Assembly: GCA_045648785.1 (NCBI GenBank)
Contig: JAZROP010000035.1
Coordinates: forward strand, 1 to 30,722
Length of the DNA: 30,722 nucleotides
From: RGIG7450 sp045648785
Lineage (GTDB): Bacteria > Bacillota > Clostridia > RUG12999
Reading direction: 5' to 3'
Shown here: positions 1 to 8,349 of the stretch, in pieces
Numbering within the stretch: position 1 is the first letter of the stretch
Layout: each line of letters starts with the position of its first letter
Position numbers and translations under genes: made by a program
The notes under the pieces: generated by a model
The model's database searches: none
Told to the model about the DNA's origin: nothing
What the model saw: only the letters and a program-made list of their open reading frames with translations

Positions 1-989
1 TCAATTGTTCCTATCGGTTTAGGTGTTAAGTCGAGAAGAACACGGTTAATGCCTTCAACCTCAGCTGTAATTCGCGCTGTTATTTTATGAAGAACTTCAT
101 AAGGGATTTCCTCGATTGTAGCTGTCATAGCGTCAGTTGTATTTACTGCACGGATGATTGCCGGCCAACCCTCATATCTTTTATCATCTCTCACGCCAAC
201 GCTTTTAAAATCAGGTACGGCAATGAAATACTGCCAAACCTTGCCCGCAAGGCCACAATTGTCAAATTCCTCACGGAGAATCGCATCCGCTTCACGGAGC
301 GCGTTCAGACGATCCCTTGTGATAGCCCCCAGGCAACGAACACCCAGTCCCGGTCCGGGGAACGGCTGACGATAAACCATTTCTTTAGGCAGTCCGAGGG
401 CATCGCCCACCACTCTTACCTCGTCTTTAAAGAGCAGTTTAACCGGTTCAACAAGTTCCATCTTCATGTCTTCGGGAAGACCGCCTACATTGTGATGAGC
501 TTTTACGCCGTCACTCTCTAATATATCGGGATAAATTGTTCCCTGTGCGAGGAAATCAATTCCCTCAAGTTTTTTTGCTTCTTCATTGAAAACTTCGATA
601 AATTCATTACCGATAATTTTGCGTTTTTTCTCGGGTTCTGCAACTCCTGAAAGCAGATTTAAAAATCTGTCGGTTGCGTCAATATATATAAGATTGGCAT
701 CAAGTTCTTTGCCAAAAACATCAATGACCTGTTCACTTTCGCCTTTTCTCATAAGTCCGTGATTAACATGTACGCAAACAAGCTGTTTGCCAATAGCTTT
801 GATAAGGAGTGCCGCAACAACAGAAGAATCGACACCGCCGGAAAGTGCAAGAAGTACCTTTTTGTCACCAACCTGTTTTCTGACAAGTTCTACCTGTTCA
901 GCTATAAACTCATCAGCAAGTTCCTTTGTTGTAATGCGCGCCATTGTTTCGGGTCTTTTGTTTAACTCCATATATGTTCTTAAATCCAT
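1..989 (-). CDS. guaA: GMP synthase, ATP-pyrophosphatase part only (3' end cut by window)
   Basis: Converts XMP to GMP in the cytoplasm by ATP-dependent adenylation and amination, the last step of GMP synthesis. Read on the minus strand from ATG at 989 (AGGAGGA 9 bases upstream), the protein begins MDLRTYMELNKRPETM and has the PP-loop SGGVDSS at residues 50-56, then GLMRKGE, the YPDILES stretch, RQPFPGPGLGVRCLG and a C-terminal dimerisation domain that runs off the window at ...PIGTI. About 329 codons are present and only a few are missing. The N-terminal glutamine amidotransferase (class I GATase) domain of ordinary bacterial GuaA, about 190 residues, is absent, and the upstream neighbour is ddh, 24 bases away and probably co-transcribed. 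It may be the ATPase subunit of a split enzyme (GuaAb-like) or may use free ammonia. The family call is firm; the architecture is the odd point. Confidence 0.93.
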   Translation of the reverse strand, partial: MDLRTYMELNKRPETMARITTKELADEFIAEQVELVRKQVGDKKVLLALSGGVDSSVVAALLIKAIGKQLVCVHVNHGLMRKGESEQVIDVFGKELDANLIYIDATDRFLNLLSGVAEPEKKRKIIGNEFIEVFNEEAKKLEGIDFLAQGTIYPDILESDGVKAHHNVGGLPEDMKMELVEPVKLLFKDEVRVVGDALGLPKEMVYRQPFPGPGLGVRCLGAITRDRLNALREADAILREEFDNCGLAGKVWQYFIAVPDFKSVGVRDDKRYEGWPAIIRAVNTTDAMTATIEEIPYEVLHKITARITAEVEGINRVLLDLTPKPIGTI

Positions 990-1013
990 AAATATATCCT
1001 CCTGTCTAAATTA

Positions 1014-1997
1014 TCAAAGTAAATTCTTTCTTAAGTCTTCTGCCGATGCCGGATGCAGATATGCCGGAGCTATATCAAACACTGTTTTACAACCGCACTG
1101 ACCCTCTTTGTTAAGACGATATGCCGCACGGGCATACGCCACAATTACACTCGACGTAAATTCCGGGTTAGAATCAAGCTGAAGCCTATATTCAATCACA
1201 TGTTTATGCTCTCCTCCAAACCCTGTTTTGCCTGTACGGAACACCATTCCACCGTGTGGTATTCCACTGTGGTCACGGTCAAGCTCGTCCTGTGAAATAA
1301 AATGAACCATTGTATCATAATCAGCAAAATAGTTGGGCATTTCTTTGATTGTTTTTTCAATTAATGCAAGGTCTGCTCCATCTTCCGCCACAACAAAACA
1401 CTCTCTTATGTGTTTTTCTCTTGTTGAAAGCTCGGGGTTTTCTCCCGCACGGACTCTTTCAAGTGCGTCCTCAACAGGAATCGTGTACTGACGGGCATCT
1501 TTAACCCCACCAATTCTGCGAATTGCATCCGAGTGTCCCTGACTTACGCCCTTTCCCCAGAAAGTGTAATCCTTACCATTCGGCAAAACTGCTTGTCCAA
1601 GCAATCTGTTAAGTGAGAACATTCCCGGGTCCCAACCCACTGAAATAAGTCCGATTTTTCCACTTTCGCGACTTGATTTATCAACATTGGCAAAATGCTC
1701 GGGAATTTTTGCATGCGTGTCAAAGCTGTCAACCACATTAAAATATTTCGCCATTTCAGGAGTCTGCACCGGTAAGTCGTTCGCACTACCGCCGCAGAGA
1801 ATCATAACATCAATATTATCTTTCATTTCTACCGCTTTATCCATATGATAAACGGGTATTCCTGTTCTTGTTTTAATAGTTTCTGGATTGCGGCGTGTAA
1901 AAAGCGCCACAGCCTCCATATCATCACACCCTCGGAGAGCACTCTCAACGCCTCTGCCCAGGTTGCCATATCCTGCAATTGCAACTCTGATCTTCAT
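1014..1997 (-). CDS. ddh: meso-diaminopimelate D-dehydrogenase
   Basis: NADP-dependent enzyme (EC 1.4.1.16) that makes meso-diaminopimelate directly from L-tetrahydrodipicolinate and ammonia, the one-step branch of lysine and peptidoglycan precursor synthesis. The 327-residue product has the usual family length, an N-terminal Rossmann motif GYGNLG at residues 9-14, and the family stretches VDSFDTHAKIPEH, SVGWDPGMFSLNR, FWGKGVSQGHSDAIRRI and PHGGMVFRTG. The start is preceded by AGGGGTGAAAAA. The gene leads a probable two-gene operon with the downstream GMP synthase part (24-base gap). Both enzymes can use free ammonia, which may or may not be more than coincidence. The call rests on full-length family resemblance. 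Confidence 0.93.
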   Translation of the reverse strand: MKIRVAIAGYGNLGRGVESALRGCDDMEAVALFTRRNPETIKTRTGIPVYHMDKAVEMKDNIDVMILCGGSANDLPVQTPEMAKYFNVVDSFDTHAKIPEHFANVDKSSRESGKIGLISVGWDPGMFSLNRLLGQAVLPNGKDYTFWGKGVSQGHSDAIRRIGGVKDARQYTIPVEDALERVRAGENPELSTREKHIRECFVVAEDGADLALIEKTIKEMPNYFADYDTMVHFISQDELDRDHSGIPHGGMVFRTGKTGFGGEHKHVIEYRLQLDSNPEFTSSVIVAYARAAYRLNKEGQCGCKTVFDIAPAYLHPASAEDLRKNLL

Positions 1998-2308
1998 TTT
2001 TTCACCCCTAAAAAACTTAATAGAAATATTATATCATAGAATTATAAAAAATGGAAATAGAAAATTTAAAAAAATTTAAATTTCCTTTTGTAAAATATGC
2101 CTAATATTAATTTTCCCCTTATTCATCTGCCCGAATTTCAATATTCTTTATTTTATGAGTTATTGAATATGATCAAAATACCACACATGCGCCCATTATT
2201 GGATTGGGAGGCGACAAACTCGCAGGTGAGCATATCATCGGTTTTGTACGGCATAGAAAAACAAATTATGTGAAGGTGTATCTTACCTTACAGTTTAAAT
2301 ATCATTTC
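1998..2308. other. Intergenic region between ddh and the SDR gene
   Basis: This 311-base AT-rich gap holds the ddh promoter at its left end. No terminator for the SDR gene was found in it. A short plus-strand reading frame around 2190-2330 encodes a peptide containing GGDKLAGEHIIGF. It has no clear ribosome binding site and runs into the antisense of the SDR gene. It could be a relic, but I do not recognise it. Confidence 0.4.
2028..2056 (-). promoter_or_regulatory. Probable promoter of ddh-guaA
   Basis: On the minus strand a perfect TATAAT (2028-2033) lies 17 bases from a weak -35 TTCCAT (2051-2056). The ddh start codon follows about 30 bases downstream. The -35 is poor, so only the -10 is convincing. 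Confidence 0.5.
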
Positions 2309-3040
2309 CTACATAAACGGCTCTTTTGCTGCACGATGAAGACAAATTTCATCAATCACCGCGTTGCCCCTGTGCTTCAGCAAGAACAAAATTATGTCCG
2401 AAATATCCTCTGAAACAATCATCCCATTAGAGGTAAGGTCTGGTCGGGAGGTTTTTATCATATCAGTAAACACCCCGCCCGGGCTTAAAATATGCACTCT
2501 TATCCCTTCCTCGAACACCTCTTTTGCAAGAGATTTGGAAAATCCCAAAAGTGCGTGTTTTGATGCTGTATAAACGCTTTGCAACGGATATCCTTTGTGT
2601 GCGGTTACAGATGCTATGTTTATAATAGTCGCTCCATGTGATTTCCTAAGATATGGCAAAATTTCCTGACACATTAGAAAAGGACCTTTTACATTTGTAT
2701 CCATAATGGTATCATATTGTTCCTCGGTAATTTGCTCAAAAGGAGTGGAGTGGGCAATTCCCGCGTTATTGATCAAAATATCAATTCCGCCAAGAGCTTC
2801 GTCAGCTGTTTTCACGGTATTTGCAACATATTCCGCTGATGTGATATCTCCCGGAATTATAACCGCTTTTTCTCCAGAAATCTTTTCGGTTTCTGCAGCA
2901 AGTTTTTCAAGTTTTTCAATATTTCTGCCTAAAAGTGCCAGCTTTACGCCTTCTGTCGCAAGGCTTTTTGCAATATTTTCTCCAATGCCTCCGCTCGCAC
3001 CCGTTATAATGGCTTTTCGTCCATATATACTGTTTTCCAT
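2309..3040 (-). CDS. Short-chain dehydrogenase/reductase (SDR)
   Basis: Classical SDR oxidoreductase of 243 residues, cytoplasmic, NAD(P)-dependent, substrate unknown. It shows the cofactor motif GASGGIG at residues 14-20, NNAG at 91-94, and the catalytic tetrad N116, S144, Y157, K161 (YTASK). PGGVFTDM follows, as in the family. Length is typical. The start has GGAGG eight bases upstream. It stands alone: the next gene upstream is on the other strand, and downstream there is a 311-base gap before ddh. The 3-oxoacyl-ACP reductase (FabG)-like resemblance is general to the family and does not fix the substrate. Confidence 0.88.
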   Translation of the reverse strand: MENSIYGRKAIITGASGGIGENIAKSLATEGVKLALLGRNIEKLEKLAAETEKISGEKAVIIPGDITSAEYVANTVKTADEALGGIDILINNAGIAHSTPFEQITEEQYDTIMDTNVKGPFLMCQEILPYLRKSHGATIINIASVTAHKGYPLQSVYTASKHALLGFSKSLAKEVFEEGIRVHILSPGGVFTDMIKTSRPDLTSNGMIVSEDISDIILFLLKHRGNAVIDEICLHRAAKEPFM

Positions 3041-3110
3041 ATCGAAAAACCTCCGATTTTATTTTCAAATTTTTTCCATCCTGCATATACTGTAGCAAGG
3101 AGGTGAATTT

Positions 3111-3542
3111 ATGAATTCATGTAGACGCAATACCTTAAGTTTTGACAGCGGATCCCTCGGCGTATTTTTGAGCATTCTCTTTGGAGTTGCCGCAGGTCTT
3201 TTGTTTTTTAATGGTTTTCTTCCCACAATAACAACCGGTGTAATCGTTGCTACGGCAGTTGCAGGAGCAGCTCTGATTTTATTCTGGATTTCGGTGATTT
3301 CCCGCAAACCTTATACCGACAGCGACTGTATTTGTGAAAACTTCGGCCTGCTTTTAACCGGTGCTATCGGCACGCTTGTTTCCGCTTTTATTATATTTTC
3401 TGTTACTCTCGTTGTAACTTCCCCAATATTTGCAATCCTTATTGGTCTGGTGGCATTTTTCTTTGCTCTGACTCTTGCCGGCATAGTTTCCTACCTCAGC
3501 TGCCTTGCAGACTGTGACGATTGTGACTGTGATTGCAACTAA
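3111..3542 (+). CDS. Small four-helix membrane protein with Cys/Asp-rich tail
   Basis: Unrecognised 143-residue protein. It has four hydrophobic segments (about residues 17-38, 42-64, 78-102, 104-130) joined by short loops, a Cys-containing loop (SDCICENFG, about 71-79) and an unusual C-terminus CLADCDDCDCDCN with five cysteines and five aspartates in 13 residues. The tail could bind metal or form disulfide cross-links; this is inference. The start is supported by AAGGAGG upstream, and a hairpin terminator follows. A CATATACT box just upstream of the ribosome binding site faintly resembles a sporulation-sigma -10, but no convincing -35 was seen. A second, tiny Cys-tailed membrane peptide lies at 5818-5913 on the same strand. 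Confidence 0.75.
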   Translation: MNSCRRNTLSFDSGSLGVFLSILFGVAAGLLFFNGFLPTITTGVIVATAVAGAALILFWISVISRKPYTDSDCICENFGLLLTGAIGTLVSAFIIFSVTLVVTSPIFAILIGLVAFFFALTLAGIVSYLSCLADCDDCDCDCN

Positions 3543-3551
3543 ATGTTGTAT

Positions 3552-3578
3552 AAAAGGTCCGCTTTATGCGGACCTTTT
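3552..3578. terminator. Bidirectional rho-independent terminator
   Basis: Stem AAAAGGTCCGC (3552-3562), five-base loop, GCGGACCTTTT (3568-3578). It lies between the convergent ends of the membrane protein gene and ybaK, and T tracts are available on both strands. It touches the ybaK stop codon. Confidence 0.9.
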
Positions 3579-4048
3579 CATTTAATCAAATCCGCCATTT
3601 TTCCATCAACATACTCTATCAGCAGAAGGGGTTTAATTTTAATACTCAACCCCCGCACACCACCGCTGACATAAATTTCATCAAAAAGCTGTGCTGTTTC
3701 ATCAAAAAATGTCGGAAATTTCTTTTTCATCCCTACAGGAGAACAGCCGCCCCTGATATATCCCGTCGTGGGTAAAAGCAATTTTTCGGGAATCATTTCA
3801 ATCTTTTTCTCCCCTGCTACAGACGCAACTTTTTTAAGATCAAGCTCTGCATTTGCAGGAATACAGCAAACTGCAAATCCGTTTTTTTCACCCTTTAAAA
3901 CAAGGGTTTTAAATACCATTTCCGGCTCAAGCCCAAGTTCACGGGCAATATGTTCCCCTGAAAGGTCGGATTCGTCCACCGCATATTCTATCGCTTCAAA
4001 TGGAATTTTAGCTGCTTCAAGCAGCCTTTCCGCATTGGTTTTTTTCAT
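3578..4048 (-). CDS. ybaK: YbaK/EbsC-family Cys-tRNA(Pro) deacylase
   Basis: Editing enzyme that hydrolyses misacylated Cys-tRNA(Pro) in trans, in the cytoplasm. The 156-residue product matches the single-domain YbaK family in length. It carries the segment VFKTLVLKG, whose lysine (K47) matches the conserved family lysine, and the glycine-rich GYIRGGCSPVGMKKK (96-110). AAGGTGAG precedes the start. It is the last gene of an ACT-PFL-ybaK operon (9-base gap from PFL) and ends in the bidirectional terminator. A general aminoacyl-tRNA deacylase role (ProX-like) cannot be excluded. Confidence 0.92.
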   Translation of the reverse strand: MKKTNAERLLEAAKIPFEAIEYAVDESDLSGEHIARELGLEPEMVFKTLVLKGEKNGFAVCCIPANAELDLKKVASVAGEKKIEMIPEKLLLPTTGYIRGGCSPVGMKKKFPTFFDETAQLFDEIYVSGGVRGLSIKIKPLLLIEYVDGKMADLIK

Positions 4049-4057
4049 TATCTCACC

Positions 4058-5416
4058 TTAGTTTTTCAGGCTGTTTAACGGTGCTGGAATTCTGCCGCCT
4101 CTCGCAATAAAGTCGCAGCTTGAGAACCTGTTTACATCCATAACAGGACCCGAGCCTAAAAGCCCACCGAATTCAAGCATATCCCCAACTTCTTTCCCAA
4201 TAGCAGGAATTACTCTTACCGCTGTTGTTTTGTTGTTAATCATACCGATTGCCGCTTCGTCTGCAATAATTGCAGAAAGCGTTTGTGCAGTCGTATTACC
4301 CGGAACAACTATCATATCAAGACCTACTGAGCAAACACAAGTCATAGCTTCTAATTTATCAATAGAAAGTGCACCATTTTCTACAGCCGAAATCATACCA
4401 GCATCTTCACTGACAGGAATAAACGCCCCGGACAGGCCACCAACATATGAACTTGCCATAACGCCACCTTTTTTAACTGCGTCATTTAAAAGTGCAAGCG
4501 CCGCCGTTGTACCGTGCGTACCACATTTTTCAAGACCCATTTCTTCCAAAATATGTGCAACGCTATCACCGATTGCGGGTGTTGGCGCAAGTGAAAGGTC
4601 AACAATACCAAACTCCGTGCCCAGTCTTTTTGATGCTTCTTCCGCAACAAGCTGGCCCATTCTTGTTATTTTAAACGCTGTCTTTTTAATAGCTTCAGAA
4701 ACCTCGCCAAAGCTTGCATTTTTACCAATTTTCTTAAGTGCATGATGCACAACTCCCGGTCCGCTTACGCCGACATTAATAGCGCACTCAGGCTCGCCGG
4801 CGCCTACAAATGCGCCTGCCATAAACGGGTTATCCTCAACGGCGTTACAGAAAACCACAAGTTTTGCACACGCCATACAGTTATCATCTTTTGAAATTTC
4901 TGCCGCTTCTTTGATAACTCTGCCCATCTGTGCAACCGCATCCATATTAATTCCTGCACGAGTGCTTCCGATGTTAACCGACGAGCAAACTCTGTCCGTT
5001 TCGGAAAGTGCCTGGGGAATGGACTTAATCAGCCTGCGGTCGCTTTCTCCATATCCCTTTTGAACAAGAGCACTATAGCCGCCGATAAAGTTTACACCAA
5101 TTTCCTTTGCTGCTCTGTCAAGTGCTTTTGCAATTTTCACCGGGTTTTCCTTGGATGCTGCCGCAACCTGCGAAACAGGGGTAACAGACACACGCTTATT
5201 TATAATGGGAATTCCGTATTCCCCGGCAATTTCTTCTCCACACTTAACAAGATTTTCCGCCCGACGAGTTACCTTGTCATACACCTTTTCGCAAATCCTG
5301 TCCATATTCTCATCGGCACAGTCGGTCAGCGAAATGCCCATTGTGATGGTTCTTATATCAAGGTGCTGACTTTCTATCATTTTTATTGTTTCAAGTATTT
5401 CTCTGTTATTAATCAT
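4058..5416 (-). CDS. PFL-family protein (UPF0210/DUF711)
   Basis: Member of the UPF0210 (DUF711) family of glycyl-radical-enzyme-like fold proteins, 452 residues, of unknown reaction. Visible family stretches are RTITMGISL near the N-terminus, NFIGGYSALVQKG, and VGVSGPGVVHHAL in the middle, with CDFIARGGRIPAP at the end. I place the start at the ATG at 5416 (MINNREILETI), which has AAGAGG upstream and leaves 10 bases to the ACT gene. A longer in-frame start would overlap the ACT gene. Adjacency to an ACT-domain protein is the usual arrangement of this family and suggests that the ACT protein senses a ligand, perhaps an amino acid, and controls or complements the enzyme. Confidence 0.92.
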   Translation of the reverse strand: MINNREILETIKMIESQHLDIRTITMGISLTDCADENMDRICEKVYDKVTRRAENLVKCGEEIAGEYGIPIINKRVSVTPVSQVAAASKENPVKIAKALDRAAKEIGVNFIGGYSALVQKGYGESDRRLIKSIPQALSETDRVCSSVNIGSTRAGINMDAVAQMGRVIKEAAEISKDDNCMACAKLVVFCNAVEDNPFMAGAFVGAGEPECAINVGVSGPGVVHHALKKIGKNASFGEVSEAIKKTAFKITRMGQLVAEEASKRLGTEFGIVDLSLAPTPAIGDSVAHILEEMGLEKCGTHGTTAALALLNDAVKKGGVMASSYVGGLSGAFIPVSEDAGMISAVENGALSIDKLEAMTCVCSVGLDMIVVPGNTTAQTLSAIIADEAAIGMINNKTTAVRVIPAIGKEVGDMLEFGGLLGSGPVMDVNRFSSCDFIARGGRIPAPLNSLKN

Positions 5417-5426
5417 GTCATACCTC

Positions 5427-5696
5427 TTATACTCTGTGCATTGAGTTAAAAATATCCTCATGCTGAATTCTCACGGTAACCGAAAGCTTTGCACCAACCG
5501 CTTCAAGATTTTCGGAGATTTTCTTAAAATCCTCCTTTGTATCTTTGAGGTCAACAAGCATTACCATTGTAAAATACTCCTGCATGATTGTTTGCGAAAT
5601 ATCAAGTATGTTAATATCCGCACCTGCAAGGTATCCGCTGACACCTGCGATTATTCCTTTTGTATCTTTTCCGATAACTGTAATTATTGCTCTCAT
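5427..5696 (-). CDS. ACT domain protein (UPF0237)
   Basis: An 89-residue stand-alone ACT domain of the UPF0237 family. It begins MRAIITVIGKDTKGIIAGVS, typical of this small-ligand-binding fold, and carries the conserved NILDISQTIMQEYFTM stretch. It is the first gene of the ACT-PFL-ybaK operon. A GAAAGGA ribosome binding site precedes the start. Ligand unknown; a regulatory partner role for the PFL protein is inferred from conserved adjacency. Confidence 0.92.
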   Translation of the reverse strand: MRAIITVIGKDTKGIIAGVSGYLAGADINILDISQTIMQEYFTMVMLVDLKDTKEDFKKISENLEAVGAKLSVTVRIQHEDIFNSMHRV

Positions 5697-5817
5697 ATTA
5701 TTAATCCTTTCGAAATAAATTTTCCTATTTAATCTGTCACCAAAACTCCCAAAATGAATAGATTGATATTGAGGATAGCAAAAAGCTACCTACAAAAAAA
5801 TTAGGAGGCACTTTAAT

Positions 5818-5913
5818 ATGTGTTGTTTTGGTAACATTCTCGGCGATGACAATAACGGTTTCCTCTGGATTATCTTAATCCTTATCATCCTTTGCTGCTG
5901 TTGCGATAACTAA
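5818..5913 (+). CDS. 31-residue Cys-rich membrane peptide
   Basis: A very small reading frame with a strong AGGAGG nine bases before its ATG and a terminator just after its stop, so it looks like a real gene. The peptide has a CC pair at residues 2-3, an Asp/Asn turn (GDDNNG), one hydrophobic helix (FLWIILILIIL) and a CCCCDN end. Its function is unknown. Small Cys- or Gly-rich single-helix peptides of this style occur in spore coats (YjcZ-like) and as membrane microproteins, but no family assignment is possible by eye. It echoes the Cys/Asp tail of the membrane protein at 3111-3542. Confidence 0.7.
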   Translation: MCCFGNILGDDNNGFLWIILILIILCCCCDN

Positions 5914-5919
5914 TTTCTA

Positions 5920-5950
5920 AAGGCGGCGGAGCTTTAAAGCTCTGCCGCTT
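5920..5950. terminator. Terminator between the small peptide gene and dprA
   Basis: An inverted repeat of GCGGCGGAGCTTT against AAAGCTCTGCCGC (one G-T pair) is followed on the plus strand by TTTGCTTTTT. It terminates the 5818 gene and probably also the dprA-end transcript from the other side. Confidence 0.8.
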
Positions 5951-5956
5951 TGCTTT

Positions 5957-7078
5957 TTAATCAATAGCTCTGTAATAGCCGCTACTGCCGTCCTTTTCAA
6001 CTTCTCCCTTCAGTTCAAGGAGAGTAAGCGCCCCGTTAAGTGCAGAAATAGGAAGCCCCGTTTCTTTCAGAAGCTCCTCAATTCTTTTCGGTGTACCCTT
6101 GAGGCACATAATTATTGTATTTTCAATATTATTTTCCTCAAAGTTTGATTCAGGAACATCAAATTCAACATCATACCCTGAGAAATCACCTGTTTTTATA
6201 AGGTGCGGATAAACCGTTTCATATTCCTCAAGAATATCTTCTACTTTGGTTACCGCCTTTGCACCCTCTTTAAGCAGTTCATTCGATCCCGCACATTCCA
6301 GTTTTCCTGCCTGACCGGGTACAACAAATAAATCTTTATTATACTCAACTGCCATTTTTGCAGTTAAAAGCGAATTGCTTTTCTCAGATGCTTCAACCAT
6401 AACGGTTCCGTGGCTGATTGCTGCAATGATGCGGTTTCTCTGCGCATAATTTCCTTTATTATAAAATTCTTCAAACCCATATTCGGAAATAATTGACCCG
6501 TTGTTTAAAACTCTTCTCATAAAATCAGCCGTGTTCTGGGGGGCATGATTAACACCGCCCACCATTACCGCCAATGTTTTACCTCCGGCATCAAGACATC
6601 CCTTATGCGCCGCCATTTCAATTCCTTTTGACATACCACCCACAACGGTAACCCCACGAGCAGCAAGCTCTCGACCAAGGTTGTACGCCATCTCCATACC
6701 CTCTTTTGATGGGTTACTTGTGCCGATTACGGAAATATAAAGCTCTTCATTCGGCTTAAAATGTACTCCTCTTTTATAAAGCAAAAGCGGATAATCTTTA
6801 ATATGGCTGAGCATTTCCGGATATTTTTCGCCCTCACAGGTGATAAATTCCACTCCGTACTGCTGGGCAAACCACATAGTCTTTTCTGCATTCTCAATGG
6901 ATTTGTCACACAGCCTGTCCAGCTTTTTATCACCAGTTAACCCCAGTTCTTTATAATCACTTCTTGTAAACTGATAAATTTTCTCAATACTTTTTACCTT
7001 ATCATACAGTTCTCTAGCTGAAGTTTTATAATTGGCCATTGCCATGGTGTACCACAGCCACAGTTTGATGTCTTCCAT
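5957..7078 (-). CDS. dprA: DNA-processing protein DprA (Smf)
   Basis: Binds incoming single-stranded DNA and loads RecA during natural transformation. Also widely conserved in non-competent bacteria. The 373-residue protein has an N-terminal helical region (about 1-75), the Rossmann-like DprA domain (about 80-285) with VVGGMSKGIEMAAHKG (145-160), RNRIIAAISHG (214-224), EASEKSNSLLTA (229-240) and VVPGQ, and a C-terminal winged-helix domain (about 315-373). Some consensus positions are altered: the usual SGLARGID reads GGMSKGIE, and SGSLLTA reads SNSLLTA. It is the last gene of the mscL-to-dprA operon, 15 bases after proA. Confidence 0.92.
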   Translation of the reverse strand: MEDIKLWLWYTMAMANYKTSARELYDKVKSIEKIYQFTRSDYKELGLTGDKKLDRLCDKSIENAEKTMWFAQQYGVEFITCEGEKYPEMLSHIKDYPLLLYKRGVHFKPNEELYISVIGTSNPSKEGMEMAYNLGRELAARGVTVVGGMSKGIEMAAHKGCLDAGGKTLAVMVGGVNHAPQNTADFMRRVLNNGSIISEYGFEEFYNKGNYAQRNRIIAAISHGTVMVEASEKSNSLLTAKMAVEYNKDLFVVPGQAGKLECAGSNELLKEGAKAVTKVEDILEEYETVYPHLIKTGDFSGYDVEFDVPESNFEENNIENTIIMCLKGTPKRIEELLKETGLPISALNGALTLLELKGEVEKDGSSGYYRAID

Positions 7079-7093
7079 TTAATGTCACTTCCG

Positions 7094-8338
7094 TTATCTG
7101 ATTTGTCCATTGCCTGTTACTACATATTTTATGGTGGTAAGTGCTTTAAGTCCCATAGGACCTCTGACATGAAGTTTTTGGGTGCTTATACCTATCTCCG
7201 CTCCAAGGCCAAAACAGGACCCGTCAGTAAATCTTGTAGAGGCATTCACATAAACTGCTGCCGCGTCAACCTCATTTGTAAACTTCTGTGAATTGGCATA
7301 ATCATTTGTCACAATCGCTTCTGAATGCCCTGTCGAATATTCTGCAATGTGCTCTATTGCCTCATCAATACTCTCTACAACTTTAACCGCAAGAATATAG
7401 TCAAGAAACTCTGTATCATAATCCTCATCAGTTGCCGGCATCGCACCATCAAGATACTTTATGCTCTTTTCACAAGCGCGGAACTGAACATTATATTCTT
7501 TCATCGCATCTGCAAGTGCCGGCAAAATATCTTGTGCAACATCTTTATGAACAAGCAGTGTTTCCATGGCATTACACACCGATGGTCTGGAGCATTTTGC
7601 ATTAACCGCAATGTCTATTGCCATCTGCACATCTGCTGATTTATCAATATACGTGTGGCAGTTGCCCACTCCTGTTTCAATAACCGGAACAGTAGCATTT
7701 TCCACAACTGTCTTTATAAGACCTGCTCCTCCTCGTGGGATAAGAACATCAATATATTTATTAAGCCGCATCATTTCCTGTGCACTTTTTCTGTCCGTAT
7801 CTGCAACAAGACTTATCGCTCCCTCAGGCATACCTGCCGCTATTGCCGCATCCGAAAGCACCTGAGCAATTTTCATATTTGAGTTAATTGCCTCGCTGCC
7901 TCCACGAAGAAGTGCCGCATTTGCTGTTTTGAGAGTAAGCGCCGCTGCATCAGCTGTAACATTGGGACGCGCCTCGTATATAACACCCACAACACCTATC
8001 GGAACTCTTCTTTCGCCTATCTGAAGGCCGTTAGGGCGTTTCACCGTTCTGTCTGTGTTGCCAATCGGGTCCTCTAAACTTACAATTTCTCTTATCCCTG
8101 CCGCCATATCAGCTATACGCTGCTCTGTCAGTTTAAGTCTGTCAAGCATAGTAGTTCTGACGCCTTTTGCCGCAGCATTTTTCATATCAATTTCGTTCGC
8201 TTCAAGTATCTCAGCAGAATGAGAAACAAGAGCATCTGCCATTGCCAAAAGAGCTTTATTTCTTTCATCTCCCGAAAGCATATATAGCTGTGCCGCTGCT
8301 TTTTTCGCAAGCGCTGCCTGTTTTTCAAGACCTGTCAT
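7094..8338 (-). CDS. proA: Glutamate-5-semialdehyde dehydrogenase (gamma-glutamyl phosphate reductase)
   Basis: NADPH-dependent reduction of gamma-glutamyl phosphate to glutamate semialdehyde, second step of proline synthesis, cytoplasmic. From the ATG at 8338 the protein has 414 residues, the usual length. It shows GVIYEARPNVTADAAAL, LLRGGSEAI and the catalytic-cysteine region RPSVCNAMETLL. The ATG at 8338 is preferred because the longer in-frame GTG start lies inside the AGAGGTGAGG ribosome binding site. It follows proB by only 11 bases, forming the standard proBA pair. Confidence 0.96.
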   Translation of the reverse strand: MTGLEKQAALAKKAAAQLYMLSGDERNKALLAMADALVSHSAEILEANEIDMKNAAAKGVRTTMLDRLKLTEQRIADMAAGIREIVSLEDPIGNTDRTVKRPNGLQIGERRVPIGVVGVIYEARPNVTADAAALTLKTANAALLRGGSEAINSNMKIAQVLSDAAIAAGMPEGAISLVADTDRKSAQEMMRLNKYIDVLIPRGGAGLIKTVVENATVPVIETGVGNCHTYIDKSADVQMAIDIAVNAKCSRPSVCNAMETLLVHKDVAQDILPALADAMKEYNVQFRACEKSIKYLDGAMPATDEDYDTEFLDYILAVKVVESIDEAIEHIAEYSTGHSEAIVTNDYANSQKFTNEVDAAAVYVNASTRFTDGSCFGLGAEIGISTQKLHVRGPMGLKALTTIKYVVTGNGQIR

Positions 8339-8349
8339 TTTCCTCACCT

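Noticed and set aside
2204..2413. 69-codon plus-strand frame between ddh and the SDR gene
   Set aside because: No convincing ribosome binding site, and its second half is antisense to the SDR gene; possibly a relic, not supportable as a gene.
4058..5461. 467-residue version of the PFL protein
   Set aside because: The extra 15 residues overlap the upstream ACT gene; the ATG at 5416 has a good ribosome binding site.
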